Below, piece after piece: positions 33,152 through 40,757 of a DNA stretch of 43,850 nt. Source of the stretch: a virus; IMG/VR virus record IMGVR_UViG_3300046504_000013, positions 1 to 43,850 of that record, one strand, 5' to 3'. The notes under the pieces are model-generated. The model was not told the DNA's origin and did not search any database. It saw only the letters and a list, made by a program, of their open reading frames with translations. The translations under genes and the position numbers were made by a program. Position 1 is the first letter of the stretch, and each line of letters begins with the position of its first letter.

Positions 33152-34807
33152 ATGCGCGCAACTAAACTCTGTCCCCATTGTAAGAAACCCGCAGAAGTAA
33201 AGAGCGAGAAACGTATTGAGTCTCTCCATAAAATCCGTATCACATTTAATTGTGGCCATACTATCCTCGAAAAGCTCACTAAGATTCCACAAGGTAGAGA
33301 TGAAAAGTGGAATGACTTTTTCGAGTTTCAAAAAACAGGAATTGAAGCAATCGAACAAAGCAATTATAGAATCCTTGTAGCAGACGAGTGCGGTTTAGGT
33401 AAAACAATCCAATATCAAGGCGCACTTCGTTACAACTGGGTGAACTTGACCCCATGTCTTATTATCTGCAAAGCATCTCTCATTTTCAATCACATGAGAG
33501 AGTACATGAAATGGGTCGCAGATTCTAACGAGTCTCTTAGTGGTAGACTTGATTATCTCCCTATCCCTGTAATGGATGGCCAAAACAAACCTTTACCAGG
33601 CTTTCGCGTTTACATAGTCTCAATGGACATAATCTCTAAGCCTAAGATAATGGCATGGATTAGTGAAACGCCATTTAAGACTATGGTGATTGACGAAAGT
33701 CACAACTTCAAAAATATCTCTTCAAAACGTACATGTGCGCTTAACACCTGCACTAAACATATTCCTAATCGAATTTGTCTCTCAGGCACTCCTATTCTAA
33801 ACAATACACTCGAATACTTTCCTACACTTAACATTATTCGCCCTGAAGTATTCTACAGTCAAACAAGATTCATACAGGACTACATAGAATATGACCGCGA
33901 AACTAAACGCTGGCTTGGTTTGAAGAAGTGGAAACGAGATGAATTCTTCAGACTAACAAGCTCTTACATTATTCGTAGGGAGAAAAAAGATGTTTTGAAA
34001 GATCTTCCTCCTATGCGAATAAATGAGCAAGTCATATCGAATTTCGATCGTGCATTTGCTACAGCATACAATGTAGAGCTTGATAAATTAGAAGCTCTGC
34101 TAAATGCAGAGAAAAGCTCTTTTCAAGAAAAAAGTCAGTATATGGACATTCTAGCTGCAATGTCTAGACTTCGCCACATAACTGGACTTGCTAAAGTACA
34201 AGCTGCATTTGAATACGCGGAAGAATTTCTTGAGAGCACTTCCGAAGGATCTAAACTCTGCATCGGAATTCACCATAAAGATGTAGCACAGTGGTTACAA
34301 GTGCTACTTTCTAAGTATAATCCTGTGATGATTAGTGGAGCAGACTCTCCAGAAGAGAAACAGCGAAAAGAAGATCTCTTTCGTACAACATCCCGTTTAG
34401 CTATTGTAAACACACTTTCTGTAGGAGAAGGACGTAACTTTCAATTCTGTGCAAACGCACTAGTTGTAGAACAACAATGGAATCAAAAGAAAGAAGATCA
34501 ATTTACAGGAAGATTTCAACGCCCTATCAAATGTGAGAAGTGTGATGCTCCGTTTATAAAGATTACTCCTGAAGATGGCGTGCCTTACTACAAGTGTCCC
34601 AAGTGCAATAATACTACTGACATTGTACCAATTCAAATCGACTACTTACTTGCAGCTAATACAATTGATGAGTTTTTTAGTAAACTCAAGCAATTGAAAC
34701 AACAGGTTACAGATTCTAGTATGTCATGGAGTTTCGAGACAGACTATACTAGTATCTATAGACTCGCGCAGGAAGTTGTAATGGCGCGAATGAAAGCGGG
34801 GATCTAA
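33152..34807 (+). CDS. SNF2-type DEXH helicase with two zinc elements, 551 residues
   Basis: Residues 7-35 form an N-terminal zinc element (CPHC, then CGH). Superfamily 2 motifs follow: I DECGLGKT (78-85), II DESH (181-184), III SGTP (211-214), a motif V-like SVGEGRN (423-429) and VI QFTGRFQR (450-457). A zinc ribbon (C461-x2-C464, C482-x2-C485) is inserted right after motif VI, before a helical C-terminus. It is likely an ATP-driven translocase on dsDNA that acts in replication, recombination or removal of bound proteins. Phage SNF2-type proteins are known, but their exact role is mostly unclear. Confidence 0.9.
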   Translation: MRATKLCPHCKKPAEVKSEKRIESLHKIRITFNCGHTILEKLTKIPQGRDEKWNDFFEFQKTGIEAIEQSNYRILVADECGLGKTIQYQGALRYNWVNLTPCLIICKASLIFNHMREYMKWVADSNESLSGRLDYLPIPVMDGQNKPLPGFRVYIVSMDIISKPKIMAWISETPFKTMVIDESHNFKNISSKRTCALNTCTKHIPNRICLSGTPILNNTLEYFPTLNIIRPEVFYSQTRFIQDYIEYDRETKRWLGLKKWKRDEFFRLTSSYIIRREKKDVLKDLPPMRINEQVISNFDRAFATAYNVELDKLEALLNAEKSSFQEKSQYMDILAAMSRLRHITGLAKVQAAFEYAEEFLESTSEGSKLCIGIHHKDVAQWLQVLLSKYNPVMISGADSPEEKQRKEDLFRTTSRLAIVNTLSVGEGRNFQFCANALVVEQQWNQKKEDQFTGRFQRPIKCEKCDAPFIKITPEDGVPYYKCPKCNNTTDIVPIQIDYLLAANTIDEFFSKLKQLKQQVTDSSMSWSFETDYTSIYRLAQEVVMARMKAGI

Positions 34808-34808
34808 A

Positions 34809-35006
34809 ATGACACTACTTTTTACAAATGGCCTAATTACTGTTGAAATGAATAGCAGTAATGAAGTATTCGTTACAAATGTAGAAACTAGAGTTACGGT
34901 TAGAATTGGGAAGTATGGTAAAGACTTAAAATTAACTTGTAATGCACAGTTATCCCCTACAATTATTAATGGCTGTGCTGGAATTGCAGCTTGGAGTGTA
35001 AAATGA
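34809..35006 (+). CDS. Hypothetical protein, 65 residues
   Basis: A beta-rich small protein (LLFTNGLITVEMNSSNEVFV) with two Cys. It starts 1 base after the helicase stop and overlaps the next gene start by 4 bases. No family recognised. Confidence 0.55.
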   Translation: MTLLFTNGLITVEMNSSNEVFVTNVETRVTVRIGKYGKDLKLTCNAQLSPTIINGCAGIAAWSVK

Positions 35007-35695
35007 CCACCGAAGAGAAAATTCGCAAGTTGTTAGATTTAGCTGGAAGTCCTAACGAGCATGAAGCTAAACTCGCTATGGATCGTGCGCGAGAGTTAAT
35101 GGCGAAGTATTGTATTACAATAGAGGATAGGCCGGAAGAGAAACCTGAAGTTATCTATGAGATTTATACTCCTCCTATCCGCGTTAATAACGCTAACTTC
35201 AAGTATACTACTATGATAGTGAATACACTATCTAAACACTTTGGAGTTATACTTATAATAGATATGACTTTTATACGCATCTATGGCTTTCCTAAAAGTA
35301 TCAAACTGGCATTTTATGCATTTGATACAATCTTCAATCAATTAAATGCTGCTTTTCGCATAGGTTATTCGCATGAGCGAAGCATTACATTCTCTGAGTC
35401 CTTCTGGTATGGAGCAGCATTCGAGATTCATAGAAAATTCTCTTTAACGAAAGAACAATCTGTAGGACTAATAGTTTATGATCCTGTACAAGCTAAAGTA
35501 GCAGAGCTAAATGTAGCTCCTATAGTATCAAATTGCAATCCTTCATCTAGACATGGCATTATGCTTGGAACACTCGCAGGTCAAGAAGCATCTTTCTATA
35601 AAGGTGTAGAATCTAAAACTGAAAGCGGAAACTTACTACAACGAAAGTACCTACTATTGAAGAAATTGACACAATTCCAGAGAATATCACTATAG
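35003..35695 (+). CDS. DUF2786-like protein, 230 residues
   Basis: The true start is the ATG at 35003 (MTTEEKIRKLLDLAGSPNEH), with GGAG upstream. EEKIRKLLDLA(G)SPNEHEAK and then ARELMAKYCI is the DUF2786 signature, a domain of unknown function common in phages. A conserved-looking middle (FWYGAAFEIHRKF) and a terminal GIMLGTLAGQEASFY follow. The domain seems complete. Its stop lies inside the frame of the next gene, which is open from 35623. Confidence 0.75.
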   Translation: MTTEEKIRKLLDLAGSPNEHEAKLAMDRARELMAKYCITIEDRPEEKPEVIYEIYTPPIRVNNANFKYTTMIVNTLSKHFGVILIIDMTFIRIYGFPKSIKLAFYAFDTIFNQLNAAFRIGYSHERSITFSESFWYGAAFEIHRKFSLTKEQSVGLIVYDPVQAKVAELNVAPIVSNCNPSSRHGIMLGTLAGQEASFYKGVESKTESGNLLQRKYLLLKKLTQFQRISL

Positions 35696-35739
35696 AAGAA
35701 GAATTAGCACAGCACTGTCAAGCTACTTATGCTGCCATA

Positions 35740-35916
35740 ATGAAAACTGAATGGTTGGCCATGAATTATAAAATGGCTATCATTAGCGCACTAACCGCTA
35801 AAGACCCTACAGAAGTCTTTATGCATTGCTTAATGGTAGGTTTCCACTACGGTTATTGCAAAGGTCTTAATGCAGGTCATGAAGAAGCACTTAGAGAAAT
35901 GTTGGAGGGAAAGTGA
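35740..35916 (+). CDS. Small protein, 58 residues or longer; start uncertain
   Basis: The first ATG in frame is 35740, but the frame is open from 35623, and the earlier part reads as sensible protein (TKVPTIEEIDTIPENITIEE). I see no ribosome binding site at 35740. The clear part is DPTEVFMHCLMVGFHYGYCK. It may start at a rare codon, or by a -1 shift from the DUF2786-like gene. Function unknown. Confidence 0.55.
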   Translation: MKTEWLAMNYKMAIISALTAKDPTEVFMHCLMVGFHYGYCKGLNAGHEEALREMLEGK

Positions 35917-36095
35917 AACAGCTTAAAATCTTTAATGGTCCACGTTACATAGCAGGTTTGTACTTTGAATCTAAAAAAGAAGAAAAAGATCATATTTGGT
36001 ATATATTCAAAAACGAATATATTTTTTGTCTTTGGCTTGATAGTAGATTAACAACGGAGGAAGTAAATGAGCCGAACCTACTTGCAGCATCCTGA
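35913..36095 (+). CDS. Hypothetical protein, 60 residues
   Basis: It has a GTG start, with TTGGAGGGAAA in front, overlapping the upstream stop. It holds a small beta/alpha domain with many aromatic residues (HIWYIFKNEYIFCLWL). It overlaps the next gene by 29 bases. No family recognised. Confidence 0.55.
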   Translation: MKQLKIFNGPRYIAGLYFESKKEEKDHIWYIFKNEYIFCLWLDSRLTTEEVNEPNLLAAS

Positions 36096-36318
36096 ATTAT
36101 TTCCTGAAATGAAAACGAGTGATCCTTATTATAAGGATCATTTGAGAGATTCAACTTTTCACTTTGATTCAAAACCAAGGTGTGCCGTTTGTGGAGACAC
36201 AAGACATTCTACAAGTCTTCACATTCTCAGTGTGGAAATTGATAAGACAACCAAAGAAACAATGTCTGATCCAATTGAAACATTACTAGACTTACGCTTT
36301 GGAGACAAGGAACTTTAA
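36067..36318 (+). CDS. Small zinc-finger-like protein, 83 residues
   Basis: GGAGGAAGTAA precedes the ATG. Cys39-x2-Cys42-x4-His47-x4-His52 could bind zinc. The rest is acidic. It ends one base before the Fe-S nuclease gene. It may assist DNA processing; unknown. Confidence 0.6.
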   Translation: MSRTYLQHPELFPEMKTSDPYYKDHLRDSTFHFDSKPRCAVCGDTRHSTSLHILSVEIDKTTKETMSDPIETLLDLRFGDKEL

Positions 36319-37152
36319 ATGCCCCGTCTCACTCTTACTCTCGACTCTCATACTCTCGCACAATATATGCGATGTGAGACCCTCTACAATCTCTCTACAA
36401 TTCAAGGTTATCAACTTGAAGGTCTGAACTTCGGCCAGTTTAGAGGGACCCAGATTCATAATCTTCTTTATTTATTCTACAAGAGTAAATTAAAGAAGAA
36501 ATCCTACAATCTCTGCGTATCAAATGCAATGCGTTATCTTCGTCTCATTGGCAAGACAATGAAGATTGAAGATTTCTTGCTTCTTTCTCGCAAATTTGGA
36601 GAATATGTTGCATACTATCGTAATGAGAATATCCAACCACTTGCAGTAGAAAAAGGTTTCTCAAAAATTCTCTACCAAGATGCATATTATCTCTTTATTT
36701 ATGAAGGTCGTATAGACTTCATTGGCCGTTTTCTAAATGATCCCCTGAAATATTGGGTAGATCATAAGAGCGAGAGCCAGAAGGAAGACTTGAATCCTGA
36801 TAGTTTTCAGTTCTTAGGTTATTCATGGGCACTTAATACTTCAAGTGGACTAATCAATTACATAGGCTTTCAAGAATCCAAATCTCCTGCTGATGCTTTC
36901 CGACGCACGATTGTAAACCATCCTAAAGCATTAATCGAGGATTGGAAAGAACGAGCAATTCATATTTACTTTCGCATCGCACGAACTCACGATCAGAATT
37001 ACTACGAAAAAAATCGTAATCAGTGCAAGCCTTATAAGTGCCGACCTTGTGACTTTAATGAAGTATGCCATAATACGAATCCGCGAATGATATCAGCACT
37101 CTTGAGTAAGAATTTTGTAGTAAGAAAATCTCCTTGGAGAGCATGGGATTAG
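36319..37152 (+). CDS. PD-(D/E)XK nuclease with Fe-S cluster, Cas4/RecB-like, 277 residues
   Basis: The nuclease core has His47 (TQIHNLLYLF), Glu111 (VEKGF), Asp133 (GRIDFIG) and Asp148-x-Lys150 (WVDHKSE). Cysteines 19, 241, 244 and 250 follow the C...C-x2-C-x5-C pattern of the iron-sulfur nucleases AddB and Cas4. It is predicted to resect or trim DNA ends, working with the Sak4-like ATPase and SSB-like protein in phage recombination. There is no Cas1, Cas2 or CRISPR array nearby, so it is not part of a CRISPR system. Confidence 0.85.
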   Translation: MPRLTLTLDSHTLAQYMRCETLYNLSTIQGYQLEGLNFGQFRGTQIHNLLYLFYKSKLKKKSYNLCVSNAMRYLRLIGKTMKIEDFLLLSRKFGEYVAYYRNENIQPLAVEKGFSKILYQDAYYLFIYEGRIDFIGRFLNDPLKYWVDHKSESQKEDLNPDSFQFLGYSWALNTSSGLINYIGFQESKSPADAFRRTIVNHPKALIEDWKERAIHIYFRIARTHDQNYYEKNRNQCKPYKCRPCDFNEVCHNTNPRMISALLSKNFVVRKSPWRAWD

Positions 37153-37247
37153 CTATGTTAATAATACTCTGTATTCTCTTACTTCCTGGAATAATTTTCT
37201 GCTTAGTTGTGTTAAGCTACATTTTTGACTGGATATTGGATACTTAG
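37143..37247 (+). CDS. Very small membrane protein, 34 residues
   Basis: The frame MGLAMLIILCILLLPGIIFC continues to a stop at 37245-37247 and is almost wholly hydrophobic, one membrane helix. It starts inside the nuclease gene (10-base overlap). It could be a host-membrane-acting microprotein. The frame is clear, but evidence of translation is lacking. Confidence 0.5.
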   Translation: MGLAMLIILCILLLPGIIFCLVVLSYIFDWILDT

Positions 37248-37257
37248 GAGACATAAA

Positions 37258-37479
37258 ATGGACTGTAAACACTACAATGAATTGATCTATACGTCTAGTA
37301 TAAACCGAGACGAGAATAACAATCCCACTATTTGGGATTGTTCAGAGGATAAGTTTCTTATTCCAAGCGAGGAACAAATTAGAGAAGTTCAAAGTTTTGC
37401 TGCTTTTCTAATCAAGAAAGCACTTCATTTAGACCATTGGGTTGAAGATGCACTTGAAGAATTAAAAGAGAAAACATGA
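37258..37479 (+). CDS. Hypothetical protein, 73 residues
   Basis: The ATG at 37258 (MDCKHYNELI) has TTAGGAGACATAAA ahead; the longer frame from a TTG at 37225 is less likely. It has an acidic N-terminal half with two Cys, then a helix (EVQSFAAFLIKKALHLDHWV). Its stop overlaps the start of a 28-residue membrane protein. Function unknown. Confidence 0.6.
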   Translation: MDCKHYNELIYTSSINRDENNNPTIWDCSEDKFLIPSEEQIREVQSFAAFLIKKALHLDHWVEDALEELKEKT

Positions 37480-37562
37480 CCATCCAAGCTAAACGAGATC
37501 TTTTCGGAATAATCCTTCTCTGTCTTTTCTTCGCTTTAATCTTGAAATTTGTGGAGGTTTAA
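37476..37562 (+). CDS. Very small membrane protein, 28 residues
   Basis: MTIQAKRDLFGIILLCLFFA is followed by LILKFVEV: a basic start, one hydrophobic helix, stop. It overlaps the upstream stop as ATGA, and GTGGAGG for the next gene lies in its last codons. It is the second such microprotein within 400 bases. Confidence 0.5.
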   Translation: MTIQAKRDLFGIILLCLFFALILKFVEV

Positions 37563-37563
37563 A

Positions 37564-37758
37564 ATGCTAATAACAGCAAACAGAGTTGAATTCTACAAAG
37601 ATGAAAAAGGACTAATTCATGAGTTAGGTTTTGATGTTTGGGAACCTGCTTATGAAAAAATCTACAAAACGCCTTGTAGTACACTGTTTGGGAACAATTT
37701 TCCTGAGTGCTATTTCATGTTTCATTTTAGTTCAAGACTCCAATTCGAGGTACACTAA
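37564..37758 (+). CDS. Hypothetical protein, 64 residues
   Basis: The start at 37564 (MLITANRVEF) has GGAGG seven bases upstream. It is a small mixed protein with aromatic residues at the end (CYFMFHFSSRLQFEVH). It is read across in another frame by an upstream extension of the next gene. Unknown. Confidence 0.55.
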   Translation: MLITANRVEFYKDEKGLIHELGFDVWEPAYEKIYKTPCSTLFGNNFPECYFMFHFSSRLQFEVH

Positions 37759-37759
37759 C

Positions 37760-38008
37760 ATGGTAACGACCATCTTTGAGAATCACGCACTTGCAATGGA
37801 TGTAGTTAGAGAACTCTTGGATCATTCTACGATACATCCTAAGAAGCAAGAGTTTTCTAAACTCGAAGCTAAGACTATGACTCTTGAGAGACTGTATAAA
37901 GAGTCTCAAAGTCTCTTAGAAGAACTTAAAGATTATCCCAATATCATTGTACTTCAAGAATATGTTAAGAGAATGGGATATTTTGTGGGGAATAGAGATG
38001 CTTCCTAG
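37760..38008 (+). CDS. Helical protein, 82 residues; longer form possible
   Basis: The ATG at 37760 follows the previous stop by 1 base, with CGAGG ahead. The protein is mostly coiled-coil helix (LEAKTMTLERLYKESQSLLE). An in-frame extension from 37652 would add a basic start and a hydrophobic segment ending in ISC, like a lipoprotein signal; that extension overlaps the previous gene. I prefer the short form. Confidence 0.6.
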   Translation: MVTTIFENHALAMDVVRELLDHSTIHPKKQEFSKLEAKTMTLERLYKESQSLLEELKDYPNIIVLQEYVKRMGYFVGNRDAS

Positions 38009-38020
38009 GAGATAACTAAT

Positions 38021-38305
38021 ATGACTTTTGTAACTTGTGCATTTGTAAATAGTGATAATCCACCAACTCTAGAAGAGAAAGTACATGGTTATCATGTAGA
38101 AGAGATAGATTCTAAAACTCTTAGACTTTCGGGATTCAAATTAGTCTCATATCCTCATCCAGAAGCACCTGAAAATGCAATTTTGCAAGTGCTAGAAAAA
38201 AAATTTATTTGTGAAGCTAAAGACGGTAGAGGAGATCCTAATTTTCCTCTCCTTTATATGCTTCTTCAAGCACAAAGTGGAGTAACACAACATGTGTCAG
38301 CCTAA
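38021..38305 (+). CDS. Hypothetical protein, 94 residues
   Basis: TAGGAGATAACTAAT precedes the ATG. Mixed alpha/beta (RLSGFKLVSYPHPEAPENAI) with no known motif. It overlaps the next gene by 14 bases. Confidence 0.6.
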   Translation: MTFVTCAFVNSDNPPTLEEKVHGYHVEEIDSKTLRLSGFKLVSYPHPEAPENAILQVLEKKFICEAKDGRGDPNFPLLYMLLQAQSGVTQHVSA

Positions 38306-38513
38306 TAAAGAAAATCTTATCTTCGTAGGCCATTGGATAACTGAGGATGGAACTATAGGAATAGTTAAAGATGGAGTCTTAACTATTGAAGAATGTGAAT
38401 TTAAGAATATTATCGGATTAAGACTTCCTATAGATTCTTTAGGAAAATGTTCAATTTCTCCAAAATTTGATCTTAAAGAGAAAATTAGAGATTCTGAAGG
38501 GCATACGAAATGA
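38292..38513 (+). CDS. Hypothetical protein, 73 residues
   Basis: A beta-rich small protein (LIFVGHWITEDGTIGIVKDG). Its stop overlaps the next start as ATGA. Unknown. Confidence 0.55.
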   Translation: MCQPNKENLIFVGHWITEDGTIGIVKDGVLTIEECEFKNIIGLRLPIDSLGKCSISPKFDLKEKIRDSEGHTK

Positions 38514-38671
38514 CGATAAGATTAACAATTGAAATAAGTGACCTTGATCCTAGGGTATATACAAGTTCTAATCTTGCTAATGAGGTTTGTGGTTTAATCG
38601 CATCATCAGATGAATCATCCTTTAATTCTAATCAAATTCATTGTTTAGAGGCTTTTGTAGTAGAGGAATAA
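38510..38671 (+). CDS. Hypothetical protein, 53 residues
   Basis: The frame MTIRLTIEISDLDPRVYTSS runs to a TAA at 38669-38671. Its start overlaps the upstream stop (ATGA), and it ends 2 bases before the next gene, so it fills the gap fully. It is acidic at the end. Unknown. Confidence 0.55.
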   Translation: MTIRLTIEISDLDPRVYTSSNLANEVCGLIASSDESSFNSNQIHCLEAFVVEE

Positions 38672-38673
38672 TT

Positions 38674-38973
38674 ATGAAACACCTTCACATTCTTAAACGA
38701 GTAAGTAAAAGTAAAGACCTTTTTATGTGCGCAGATCCAGAATGCAACTGGACTCGTAATCGTAAGTATCTTACAGGAAAAAAGTTTATCTGTCCTTTTT
38801 GTGGTAATCCTTATTTAGTAGATGCTAAATCTCTACGTCTTTCAACTCCACACTGTTCTAATTGCACTGATAGCCCGCGAGTTATAATCGTCGATCCGCT
38901 TGTAAGCAAACTTGTTGATGGACTCGTTCAAATAATGCCGTTGAGTGAGGTGAAAGATGAAACGAATTTGTGA
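38674..38973 (+). CDS. Zinc-ribbon protein, 99 residues
   Basis: The ATG at 38674 has GAGGA ahead; a longer frame starts at a TTG. Three pairs of Cys (C19/C24, C40/C43, C61/C64) give one or two zinc ribbons (FICPFCGNP, HCSNCTD). The C-terminus is helical. It is likely to bind nucleic acid or protein. Its end overlaps the start of the decayed zinc-ribbon gene. Confidence 0.65.
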   Translation: MKHLHILKRVSKSKDLFMCADPECNWTRNRKYLTGKKFICPFCGNPYLVDAKSLRLSTPHCSNCTDSPRVIIVDPLVSKLVDGLVQIMPLSEVKDETNL

Positions 38974-39055
38974 TATTTGTCAAAAGAAATGAAAGACTAT
39001 AACTTACTCCAAAGGTTATCAACAGATCAATCTCTGTAAAAATGTGATTTTATAA
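38957..39055 (+). pseudogene. Decayed small zinc-ribbon gene
   Basis: The ATG at 38957 reads MKRICDICQKK and then TGA (38990-38992). Past the TGA the same frame continues with KTITYSKGYQQINLCKNV to a TAA. In the next frame from the second half I see C-K-N, then (with one base added) CDFIKARINA. A complete ancestral protein CxxC...CxxC with helix is easy to imagine. Two lesions, a nonsense codon and a one-base loss, would explain the present state. Confidence 0.5.
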
Positions 39056-39067
39056 AAGCGAGAATAA

Positions 39068-39247
39068 ATGCTACTAAAACAATCAACAATACTAAAGTTA
39101 GTTGAATTAGCTAAGAAAGCTCCTAGTACTTGGATGTGTACAAGTAATTATGTAGAACTTATTAAGTGGGAACATCCTGAACTAGATCCACTTGATATAG
39201 ACATTCAGATTCAAGTACAGGAGATTATTGATGCCCACAGCAGATAA
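39068..39247 (+). CDS. Hypothetical protein, 59 residues
   Basis: MLLKQSTILKLVELAKKAPS is followed by a helical acidic part ending QEIIDAHSR. It ends 17 bases inside the Sak4-like gene and carries that gene's ribosome binding site (CAGGAG). I find no strong site of its own. Unknown. Confidence 0.5.
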   Translation: MLLKQSTILKLVELAKKAPSTWMCTSNYVELIKWEHPELDPLDIDIQIQVQEIIDAHSR

Positions 39248-40067
39248 ACTACAACCTGAAAATAGACTAATGGCATTATTCGTCGGGGAGTCAGGTTCAG
39301 GCAAGTCTTGTGCCGCGGCTTTTCTTCCAGGAAAAATAAAGTGGATGGCACTTACTAAACGTGTCTATGGAATAATGGGCCATCCTCTAGTAAAAGGAGA
39401 CCAGGAGCTTCTCAAGAATATAGATATAACCTTCTATGATACTAAAGGAGGTTTCAAAGCTATTGACGATGATCTTGAAATGCTTCTAAATGCAGGGCCT
39501 AATCTTCGTTACAAAACTATTGTAATCGAAGACTTCACTACAGCATCAGACCTTCTTCAAGACGATGCTTTTAAATTCACGGGAATGTTAAAAAATGCTC
39601 AAGGACAATCGAGTTCCTGGCATAAGAAGCTCGGTAATGTAGATCTTCCAGGTTTAGATGAATTCGCTTATGAAGACAAAGCGTTTAAAGATATTACTCT
39701 TGCTCTTAATGCCCTTCCCTGTAATATTATATGTATGGTTCATTGGGCAGACCGTTATGAAGTCTCACTCGATGGGAGTCCTAAAGTCTCAGGGCGTAAA
39801 ATCAGTCTCCGTAATGCAACCATACCTAAGATAATGAAGTGGTTTAATGAAGTTTGGTTCTTTGAGAAGAAGATCAAAATAGGCCAGATTAAAGAAGACG
39901 GAGTAGGCAAAACTATTCAAATTCCTGAGTTTCATTGTACTTTTACAAACGATCTTGCTCGCACATGTTTTCCAGAACTTCCATATTCGATTGAATGGAC
40001 GAATCGTAACTTCTGGGAAATCGTAAGTCCGAAGTTGAAATTGCAAGAGGAGGTAAAGAAATGCTAG
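39231..40067 (+). CDS. Sak4-like RecA-fold ATPase, 278 residues
   Basis: The ATG at 39231 (MPTADKLQPEN) has CAGGAG ahead. Walker A GESGSGKS at 19-26 and a Walker B strand YKTIVIED (94-101) mark a P-loop ATPase. An ICMVHWADR sensor-like strand and basic residues follow. This resembles the short RecA-like single-strand annealing ATPases of phages (Sak4 type), which pair DNA ends together with an SSB. It sits upstream of an SSB-like gene, as is usual. It may instead be a related AAA protein of unknown use. Confidence 0.75.
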   Translation: MPTADKLQPENRLMALFVGESGSGKSCAAAFLPGKIKWMALTKRVYGIMGHPLVKGDQELLKNIDITFYDTKGGFKAIDDDLEMLLNAGPNLRYKTIVIEDFTTASDLLQDDAFKFTGMLKNAQGQSSSWHKKLGNVDLPGLDEFAYEDKAFKDITLALNALPCNIICMVHWADRYEVSLDGSPKVSGRKISLRNATIPKIMKWFNEVWFFEKKIKIGQIKEDGVGKTIQIPEFHCTFTNDLARTCFPELPYSIEWTNRNFWEIVSPKLKLQEEVKKC

Positions 40068-40280
40068 TTGAAGGTTGTATTGTTACCGTGGGATGGGAAT
40101 ATAGTAAAAGATCATCTGATAATGAAGATGAATACCTTGGTAGAAAACAAGAACATTTCATCAAGATAGAGATTCCTCTCCCCGGGGGGTAAAGCAACAT
40201 ATACGATTCCTACAGATAAAGAAATCGTAGAACATATTGAACAATCTGCACAATTGTTCAGAACTATAAAACCAAACTAA
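40061..40280 (+). CDS. Small protein interrupted by a G-tract frameshift (43 residues as written, about 72 if joined)
   Basis: The ATG at 40061 follows AGAGGAGGTAAAGAA and overlaps the Sak4-like stop by 7 bases. The frame ends at a TAA at 40190-40192, immediately after a CCCCGGGGGG tract (40180-40189). One G fewer in the tract would give IEIPLPGGKATYTIPTDKEI and a natural end at 40278-40280. It may be an assembly error, a phase-variable tract or a programmed frameshift. Confidence 0.6.
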
Positions 40281-40290
40281 GGAGTAACAC

Positions 40291-40521
40291 ATGCTAAACG
40301 CCCGTAAAGATTATCAAGACTTAGAAGCTCTTGATAAAAGAATTCCGAAGAATGAACCTGTGATGTTAGTCAGAGGACAAGACCTTGCAGGTCCAGATAC
40401 TATGAGATATTGGGCACGCCGTAATGCAGAACTTGGTGGAAATGCAGAATTAACTAAGACTGCAATTCAACATGCTCAAAAAGCCGACCATTGGCCTAAG
40501 AAGAAACTAGCAGATCTCTAA
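40291..40521 (+). CDS. Hypothetical protein, 76 residues
   Basis: AAGGAGTAACAC precedes the ATG. It is a small charged protein with PVMLVRGQDLAGPDTMRYWA in the middle. Its stop overlaps the next start by 1 base (TAATG). In other phages proteins of this look are of unknown function. Confidence 0.6.
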   Translation: MLNARKDYQDLEALDKRIPKNEPVMLVRGQDLAGPDTMRYWARRNAELGGNAELTKTAIQHAQKADHWPKKKLADL

Positions 40522-40757
40522 TGCCTATAGTAATCAAACGCTACGGCAAACCACTCTCTGAAGAGAAACTTCAGCAGATAATTGAGAAACAAATTCGCTA
40601 TCAAGAAAGGAAAAGAAACGTGGAGAAAGATCCTAGAGAACCTTTCTTAACACAAGAATTAGATCCAAATCATCTTCCTGAAGAAGATGAAGATGAAGAT
40701 GAAGAACTTGAAGAATTTGATGTTGACCTTAAAAATCTTGATGAAGAGGAAGCATAA
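40521..40757 (+). CDS. Small protein with acidic tail, 78 residues
   Basis: It has a basic first half (IVIKRYGKPLSEEKLQQIIE) and a very acidic tail (HLPEEDEDEDEELEEFDVD). Acidic tails often act as DNA mimics or contact SSB-type partners. It overlaps both neighbours by 1 base. Unknown. Confidence 0.6.
   Translation: MPIVIKRYGKPLSEEKLQQIIEKQIRYQERKRNVEKDPREPFLTQELDPNHLPEEDEDEDEELEEFDVDLKNLDEEEA

Noticed and set aside
36319-37152. Cas4 as a sign of a CRISPR system
   Set aside because: No repeat-spacer array and no Cas1 or Cas2; Fe-S nucleases of this type are common in phages.
38957-39055. TGA read as an amino acid (alternative genetic code)
   Set aside because: Many genes here end in TGA with the next gene starting at the overlapping ATGA or GTGA, so TGA is used as a normal stop.
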